Origin: Clostridia bacterium
GTDB lineage: Bacteria; Bacillota_A; Clostridia; Oscillospirales; Acutalibacteraceae
Assembly (NCBI GenBank): GCA_017549665.1
Contig: JAFYUD010000265.1
Location: 1-9,199 of the forward strand
Reading direction: 5' to 3'
Length of the DNA stretch: 9,199 nucleotides
Part shown: positions 5,723-9,199 of the stretch, piece after piece
How the letters are laid out: every line of letters begins with the position of its first letter
Position numbering within the stretch: position 1 is the first letter of the stretch
Position numbers and translations under genes: made by a program
Notes under the pieces: generated by a model
What the model was told of the DNA's origin: nothing
The model's database searches: none
Seen by the model: only the letters and a program-made list of their open reading frames with translations

Positions 5723-6826
5723 TTAAAATAATACATTTTTACCGTCGACCCATTTGCCGACCTGAATTCTGCCGTTTGCGTAGACATATTTTCCTTTGCC
5801 GTGGCGCACACCGTTTCTGAATTCACCCTCATAAACGTCACCGCTGATGTATACAAACTTGCCGTAACCGTTGAAAAGTCCGTTCTGGAAATCACCTGTA
5901 TAGACAGAGCCGTTTGCCTGTCTGAGCTTGCCTTTGCCGTGTTTTCTGCCTGCTGAATATTCACCCTCGTACACATCACCGTTGGCATATACATACTTAC
6001 CGTAGCCGTCAAAAACTCCGTTGTTGAAAGAGCCTTCGTAACGGCTGCCGTCCGCTGCAGTATAAACACCTGTGCCGCAGTATTTACCGTTTTTAAGGTC
6101 ACCGTTATAGCTTTCACCGTTTACAGCCGTAAACTTTCCTCTTCCGCCGGGCGCACCGTCTATCCAGCCGCCTTCGTACATATTTCCGTTTGCCCAGATA
6201 TATTTTCCGTAGCCGTGACGGATGTCATTCTTGTATTCACCGTCATACACATCACCGCTTGGATACACACTCTTACCGGGACCTGATCTGACACCGTTGA
6301 GAAGAAAGCCTGTGTAGCGACAAGTCTCACTGCCACGGATAAGCTCTTCGTTTTCAACTCTTCTTGCGCCCCTTGTACGGACTGACTCACCGCCCAGAAG
6401 ACTGCCTGCCATACGGCTGGGCTGAAGTATATCAGTCTTGGAAACGGCATCAATGAACGTGCTGTATTCTCTGTATCTTGTCTTATAGAGACACTGATTA
6501 AGAGAAATCTGCATATCCATGCCCTCATCCTCAACCTCAAACTCTTCAAGGAAGATAACAAGCATGGGGATATTGTATTTATCCGCAAAATTGAACTCTC
6601 TGCGGCAATTCTTCGAAGCTACATAATTTCTTGAAAGAAAGCAGATGCAGCAGGAGCTTTCCTTAAGCTTCTTTGCGATAAAAGTAGGCCATTCCTCACC
6701 GCCCTGAATACCGTTGTCATACCAGATATTGAAGGTGTTTGCAGTAAGGGTTTCAATTATTTCCTCAACTGTGCCGCCATCCTTATGGGCATAGCTTACA
6801 AAAATATATGAATCTGACTGTGACAT
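5723..6826 (-). CDS. TIR-MORN fusion protein, 367 aa (copy 3)
   Basis: This is the most divergent of the three paralogues: about 58% identical to copy 1 over the first 112 residues by hand count. The TIR domain shows YIFVSYAHKD, IWYDNGIQGGEEWPTF and SKNCRREFNFAD with candidate catalytic Glu77. The linker (138-169) includes an Arg-rich stretch (VRTRGARR). Eight MORN units follow (171-353), for example VYEGEFRNGVRHGKGKYVYA, with the C-terminal cap GKWVDGKNVLF. AGAGG at 6835-6839 lies 8 bases before the ATG. It is the first gene of an operon with the 101-aa zinc-ribbon membrane protein. The whole scaffold (TIR core, E77, cap) is conserved across the copies while linker and array length vary, consistent with a shared effector head and varied recognition or assembly part. 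Confidence 0.93.
   Translation of the reverse strand: MSQSDSYIFVSYAHKDGGTVEEIIETLTANTFNIWYDNGIQGGEEWPTFIAKKLKESSCCICFLSRNYVASKNCRREFNFADKYNIPMLVIFLEEFEVEDEGMDMQISLNQCLYKTRYREYSTFIDAVSKTDILQPSRMAGSLLGGESVRTRGARRVENEELIRGSETCRYTGFLLNGVRSGPGKSVYPSGDVYDGEYKNDIRHGYGKYIWANGNMYEGGWIDGAPGGRGKFTAVNGESYNGDLKNGKYCGTGVYTAADGSRYEGSFNNGVFDGYGKYVYANGDVYEGEYSAGRKHGKGKLRQANGSVYTGDFQNGLFNGYGKFVYISGDVYEGEFRNGVRHGKGKYVYANGRIQVGKWVDGKNVLF
5726..6319 (-). repeat. MORN repeat tract of copy 3
   Basis: Eight MORN units with a 69-base period (the first is one residue shorter) plus the terminal cap. Units are regular, of the form VYEGE...G...GKGKY..ANG. Confidence 0.85.
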
Positions 6827-6858
6827 AGAATCAGCCTCTTTTTCTATATAATGATATT

Positions 6859-6887
6859 ATTTTACTATATATCAACAATTCAGTCAA
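6859..6887 (-). promoter_or_regulatory. Promoter of TIR-MORN copy 3 operon
   Basis: On the minus strand TTGACT (6887-6882), 17 bases, TAAAAT (6864-6859), with the -10 ending 32 bases before the ATG, then AATATCAT. The -35, spacing, -10 and initially transcribed bases match the other two TIR-MORN promoters. The remaining bases up to 6975 are AT-rich and hold nothing I recognise. Confidence 0.78.
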
Positions 6888-6975
6888 TATAAAACGGGAA
6901 TTTCGCAACAATTTGTCATGTGAATATTATAATATAAACTTCCTCTGTCATGTAATTTCCGTTTACCGTGCAAAT

Positions 6976-7003
6976 AAAAAAACTCCCGCAAAGCAGGAGT
7001 TTT
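6976..7003 (-). terminator. Terminator of the 264-aa membrane protein gene
   Basis: On the minus strand an 8-bp stem AAAACTCC (7003-6996) / GGAGTTTT (6986-6979), with a further C-G pair across a mismatch, runs into a T stretch (A at 6976-6982). It begins 12 bases after the stop codon. Confidence 0.82.
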
Positions 7004-7015
7004 ATAATTCCGGAA

Positions 7016-7810
7016 TTAAGCCTTAGCTTCAGCCTTTGCCTTTTCTTCCTTGAGCTTCTGACGCTCGTCGTAGGGAAGAAGGAATTCTGAAAGGTCCTTA
7101 TACTTAACCTTGATGTCCTTTTTCTTGTAAACGATGTTGACAACGATCTGAGCAACATAAGCAACGCACATACCGAGAGCGCCCCAGGGAGCAACTGAAC
7201 CGACGAATACATCGGGGTAAGCTGCATTCATGCCTGATACCCAGAGAGACATCATAACAGCAGCAACGATTGTGAAAACGAGACCGATAGATGCAGTTGC
7301 GATGTTACGCTGAATACCCTTTTTGCCGCATGACATTGTAAGATTTACAAGGTTTACGATACAAGCAAGAACAGCAAGTACAAGGCTGAGAAGTGCTGCG
7401 ATATAGAAAATATATGCAGTGCCTACTGTCTGAGAATCGATCATTGCAAACAGATGATCAACATCAAGTGCCATGAACACCTTTGTTACGATTGAAATCA
7501 TGTTTACGCCGACAGTTTCAGCATAATAAGGCAGATTGACAGCAACTGTACCCATGGGAAGGAGTGTTGCAAGAAGAGGGAACAGACCGAGAACAAGTCT
7601 TACGATTGCAAGAGGTGAGCCGATAGTAGCAGCCTTGAGTCTGTCCATACCGGGCTGTGAGCATGCATGCTCGAATTCAGCCATATCAGCCTCTTTCTTC
7701 AGTGTTTCCTCCATACCGTAGTAAACCAGATTGACTCCGCAGACGGGACATTCAGGTTTAATATCAATCAATGAAAGCTTATAACCGCATTTGGGGCAGT
7801 AACTTGCCAT
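7016..7810 (-). CDS. Zinc-ribbon protein with four membrane segments, 264 aa
   Basis: The N-terminus is a zinc ribbon (Cys5, Cys8, Cys21, Cys24: CPKCG and CPVCG). A soluble helix rich in Glu/Lys follows (33-60), then four hydrophobic segments at roughly 67-87, 131-155, 170-192 and 206-228, and a Lys/Glu/Ala-rich cytoplasmic tail. GGGTGA at 7822-7817 is 6 bases before the ATG. No named family is recognised; zinc ribbon plus membrane helices is a common design for poorly characterised Firmicutes membrane proteins. It resembles in plan, not clearly in sequence, the 101-aa protein in the TIR-MORN operon. It has its own promoter and terminator, so the link to the TIR-MORN block is only by position. 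Confidence 0.85.
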   Translation of the reverse strand: MASYCPKCGYKLSLIDIKPECPVCGVNLVYYGMEETLKKEADMAEFEHACSQPGMDRLKAATIGSPLAIVRLVLGLFPLLATLLPMGTVAVNLPYYAETVGVNMISIVTKVFMALDVDHLFAMIDSQTVGTAYIFYIAALLSLVLAVLACIVNLVNLTMSCGKKGIQRNIATASIGLVFTIVAAVMMSLWVSGMNAAYPDVFVGSVAPWGALGMCVAYVAQIVVNIVYKKKDIKVKYKDLSEFLLPYDERQKLKEEKAKAEAKA

Positions 7811-7844
7811 AATAATTCACCCATTCATTCTATAGTTCCATGTA

Positions 7845-7873
7845 ATTTTAACATATAATTTTAAAAATAACAA
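7845..7873 (-). promoter_or_regulatory. Probable promoter of the 264-aa membrane protein gene
   Basis: On the minus strand TTGTTA (7873-7868), 17 bases, TAAAAT (7850-7845). The region is very AT-rich, so chance matches are likely and the call is tentative. Confidence 0.4.
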
Positions 7874-7908
7874 GATGTTTTTTGTATATTTTTTAAAATT
7901 TTCTGATT

Positions 7909-8727
7909 TTACAATAAGGACTTGTTGATATCAAGGTTGTATTCGTCACATACCTCGATAATCTGCTCTGCAGTGGGTCTGACTTTCTTGCCGCCCATTG
8001 AGATAACCTTGACGAGAATCTCGGCAGCCTTTTCAACAGTTTCGATTATACCAAAAACCTCTCTGAAATCTTCACCTGAACTGAAGATACCGTGCATTGA
8101 CCATACAACAACATCATACAGCCTGAACTTTTCAGCAGTAGCCTTTGCAATTTCAATACTGCCTGTAAGCATAAGAGGAAGAATACCTACACCACGGGGG
8201 AACACAACTGCACATTCGGGCATCATATCCCAGATTTCACGGGTGAAGTCCTTATCATTCTGAGGAAGCACGAATGTAAGAGCAATTGTATTGACGGGAT
8301 GCACATGCATAACAAGTCTGTGCTTGCCGCCTGTGATGTCATACTTTACACTGTGGTTAAGAAGATGTGTGGGGAATTCACTTGTGGGTCTGCCGCCCTC
8401 TTTAAGTCCCCATACGATTCTGTAATTTTCGCCTGTTTCGTCAATCTGAGCGATACAAACGCTGTTTTCAGGCTCTGACTTTGTGTAACGGAAATATCTG
8501 CCGCTTCCTGTAACAAGGAAATACTCGTTTGCAAGGTTTGCAACAACAACACCGATTGAAATCCAGGGCCTGTCGTATGTAAACTCAGCCTTTACAGCCT
8601 CAATATCCTCATCCTTGATACGGTATGACATATTGCCGCCGTTACGCTCATTCCAGCCAAGCTGACAGCAGAGGTCAGCCATGTTTATAAATTCGTTAAA
8701 AAACTTTGCATCCAATACTTTTGACAT
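7909..8727 (-). CDS. rhaD: Rhamnulose-1-phosphate aldolase
   Basis: RhaD cleaves L-rhamnulose 1-phosphate to dihydroxyacetone phosphate and L-lactaldehyde in the cytoplasm, using zinc. The 272-aa length fits the family (E. coli RhaD is 274 aa). The glycine-rich phosphate-site motif GWNERNGGNMS (24-34) and VTGSGRYFR (72-80) are present. Catalytic Glu117 (PTSEFPTH) and zinc ligands His141, His143 (MHVHPVNTIALT) and His212 (WSMHGIF) fall at the same numbers as in E. coli. VFPRGVGILP and the C-terminal KVISMGGKK are also family hallmarks. AAAGGTG 5 bases before the ATG is the ribosome site. No other rhamnose gene (rhaA, rhaB, regulator) is in the window; a transketolase gene lies upstream on the same strand, separated by a hairpin and a repeat-like element. 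No convincing terminator follows. Confidence 0.95.
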   Translation of the reverse strand: MSKVLDAKFFNEFINMADLCCQLGWNERNGGNMSYRIKDEDIEAVKAEFTYDRPWISIGVVVANLANEYFLVTGSGRYFRYTKSEPENSVCIAQIDETGENYRIVWGLKEGGRPTSEFPTHLLNHSVKYDITGGKHRLVMHVHPVNTIALTFVLPQNDKDFTREIWDMMPECAVVFPRGVGILPLMLTGSIEIAKATAEKFRLYDVVVWSMHGIFSSGEDFREVFGIIETVEKAAEILVKVISMGGKKVRPTAEQIIEVCDEYNLDINKSLL

Positions 8728-8752
8728 AATAACACCTTTTCAGTAGGATTTT

Positions 8753-8878
8753 GATTAACAATTTACAATGTACAATGTACAATTATTTTTAACCGTCGGT
8801 GGGTTTGTTGGGATTGGGTTGCTCTGCCTGACGGTTTTTCAATCATTTTCGGGAGGGGAAACCCATCCCCTACGACGT
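8753..8878. repeat. Intergenic repeat-like element with tandem heptamers and hairpins
   Basis: The gap between rhaD and the transketolase gene holds a nearly triple TACAATG tandem repeat (8764-8783), an inverted repeat AACCGTC (8791-8797) / GACGGTT (8830-8836) followed by five T, an enclosed G-rich run with GG and three GGG groups (8799-8819), and a short hairpin AGGGGA-N6-TCCCCT near 8854-8871. Sequences of this kind recur between genes in Ruminococcaceae genomes as I remember them, so this is probably a dispersed non-coding repeat. No open frame of note is present. The rhaD promoter, if separate, must lie in or beside it, but I cannot pick one. Confidence 0.5.
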
Positions 8879-8900
8879 AAAACCGAAATTGACCTTTCGG
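8879..8900 (-). terminator. Probable terminator of the transketolase gene
   Basis: On the minus strand CCGAAA-GGTCAA-TTTCGG followed by TTTT, 11 bases after the stop codon. The 6-bp stem and short U tail make it modest. Confidence 0.5.
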
Positions 8901-8911
8901 ATTACATTTAA

Positions 8912-9199
8912 TTATTTCTTTGCTTCAACGGCATTCTTTGCCTTCTGACAGATATTCTCTGCATTAAGACCGAATATTTCCAGAAGCTCAAGTGCGGGAC
9001 CTGACTTACCGAATGTATCCTCAACGCCCACCTTCATAACGGGGACGGGAGTTGTTTCACAGATAACCTCTGCAACTGCACTGCCGAGACCTCCGATAAC
9101 GCTGTGCTCTTCAGCAGTTACGATAGCGCCTGTCTTCTTTGCAGCATCAATGATGATGTCACGGTCAAGAGGCTTGATTGTTGCCATGTTGATGACAGC
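8912..9199 (-). CDS. Transketolase, C-terminal subunit, 3' part (start outside window)
   Basis: Transketolase moves two-carbon units between sugar phosphates in the non-oxidative pentose phosphate pathway. In many Firmicutes it is split in two genes; this is the end of the C-terminal (pyrimidine-binding plus C-terminal domain) subunit. The 95 residues visible read AVINMATIKPLDRDIIIDAA followed by TGAIVTAEEHSVIGGLGSAVAEV, a strongly conserved transketolase C-terminal stretch, and end in NAENICQKAKNAVEAKK. The frame stays open to the window edge and the Met at 9187 lies within the conserved INMxTIKPLD motif, so it is not the start. The one-subunit form has the same C-terminal motif, but its C-terminal tail usually differs, so the split form is favoured, not proven. 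Confidence 0.9.
   Translation of the reverse strand, partial: AVINMATIKPLDRDIIIDAAKKTGAIVTAEEHSVIGGLGSAVAEVICETTPVPVMKVGVEDTFGKSGPALELLEIFGLNAENICQKAKNAVEAKK

Noticed and set aside
5710..6588. Alternative minus-strand frames of 135 and 142 aa inside copy 3
   Set aside because: Shadows of the MORN and TIR coding sequence in another frame; no conserved motif.
9185..9187. ATG at 9187 as start of the transketolase gene
   Set aside because: It is the Met of the conserved INMxTIKPLD motif and the frame stays open to the window end.

Overview
The window looks like chromosomal DNA of a low-to-mid GC Gram-positive anaerobe of the class Clostridia, most likely a Ruminococcus-type member of the Oscillospiraceae. 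The reasons are the Mfd and split-transketolase protein sequences, strong AGGAGG-type ribosome binding sites, TTGACA/TATAAT promoters, a Gram-positive LexA box and short U-tailed terminators. This placement is inference from pattern, not from a search.

Layout. (1) 1-1524, plus strand: the C-terminal 507 codons of mfd, cut by the window edge. (2) 1521-1960: a consensus promoter overlapping the mfd stop codon, with a LexA box between its -35 and -10, driving a small DUF6291-like phage-type gene (1597-1908) that ends in a terminator. (3) 1961-2201: no intact gene, but an Asp/Asn/Glu-rich frame that looks like a detached tail of such a phage gene, then six GTTCAAAAC-type direct repeats spaced at multiples of about 10.5 bp. 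(4) 2202-6887, minus strand: the most interesting part, three paralogous genes (316, 672 and 367 aa), each an N-terminal TIR domain with an intact candidate catalytic Glu77 fused to a C-terminal array of MORN repeats (about 5, 21 and 8 units plus a conserved C-terminal cap). Each has its own promoter, built to the same pattern. The two downstream copies have near-identical terminators, and the 367-aa copy forms a two-gene operon with a 101-aa zinc-ribbon membrane protein. (5) 7016-7810, minus: a 264-aa zinc-ribbon protein with four predicted membrane segments. (6) 7909-8727, minus: rhamnulose-1-phosphate aldolase (rhaD). (7) 8753-8878: an intergenic repeat-like element with short tandem repeats and hairpins. 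(8) 8912-9199, minus: the C-terminal end of the C-terminal subunit of a split transketolase, running off the window.

How the parts may work together. The TIR-MORN cluster is the candidate undescribed system: several TIR effectors of common design whose variable part is the length and composition of the MORN array, beside small zinc-ribbon membrane proteins. By analogy with bacterial TIR NADases it could be an anti-phage or stress-signalling module in which the MORN array senses, assembles or binds membrane. The sequence supports the architecture and shared regulation; the function is inference. The flanking genes (mfd, rhaD, transketolase) are ordinary housekeeping or carbon-metabolism genes, so the TIR-MORN cassettes sit as an accessory block between them.
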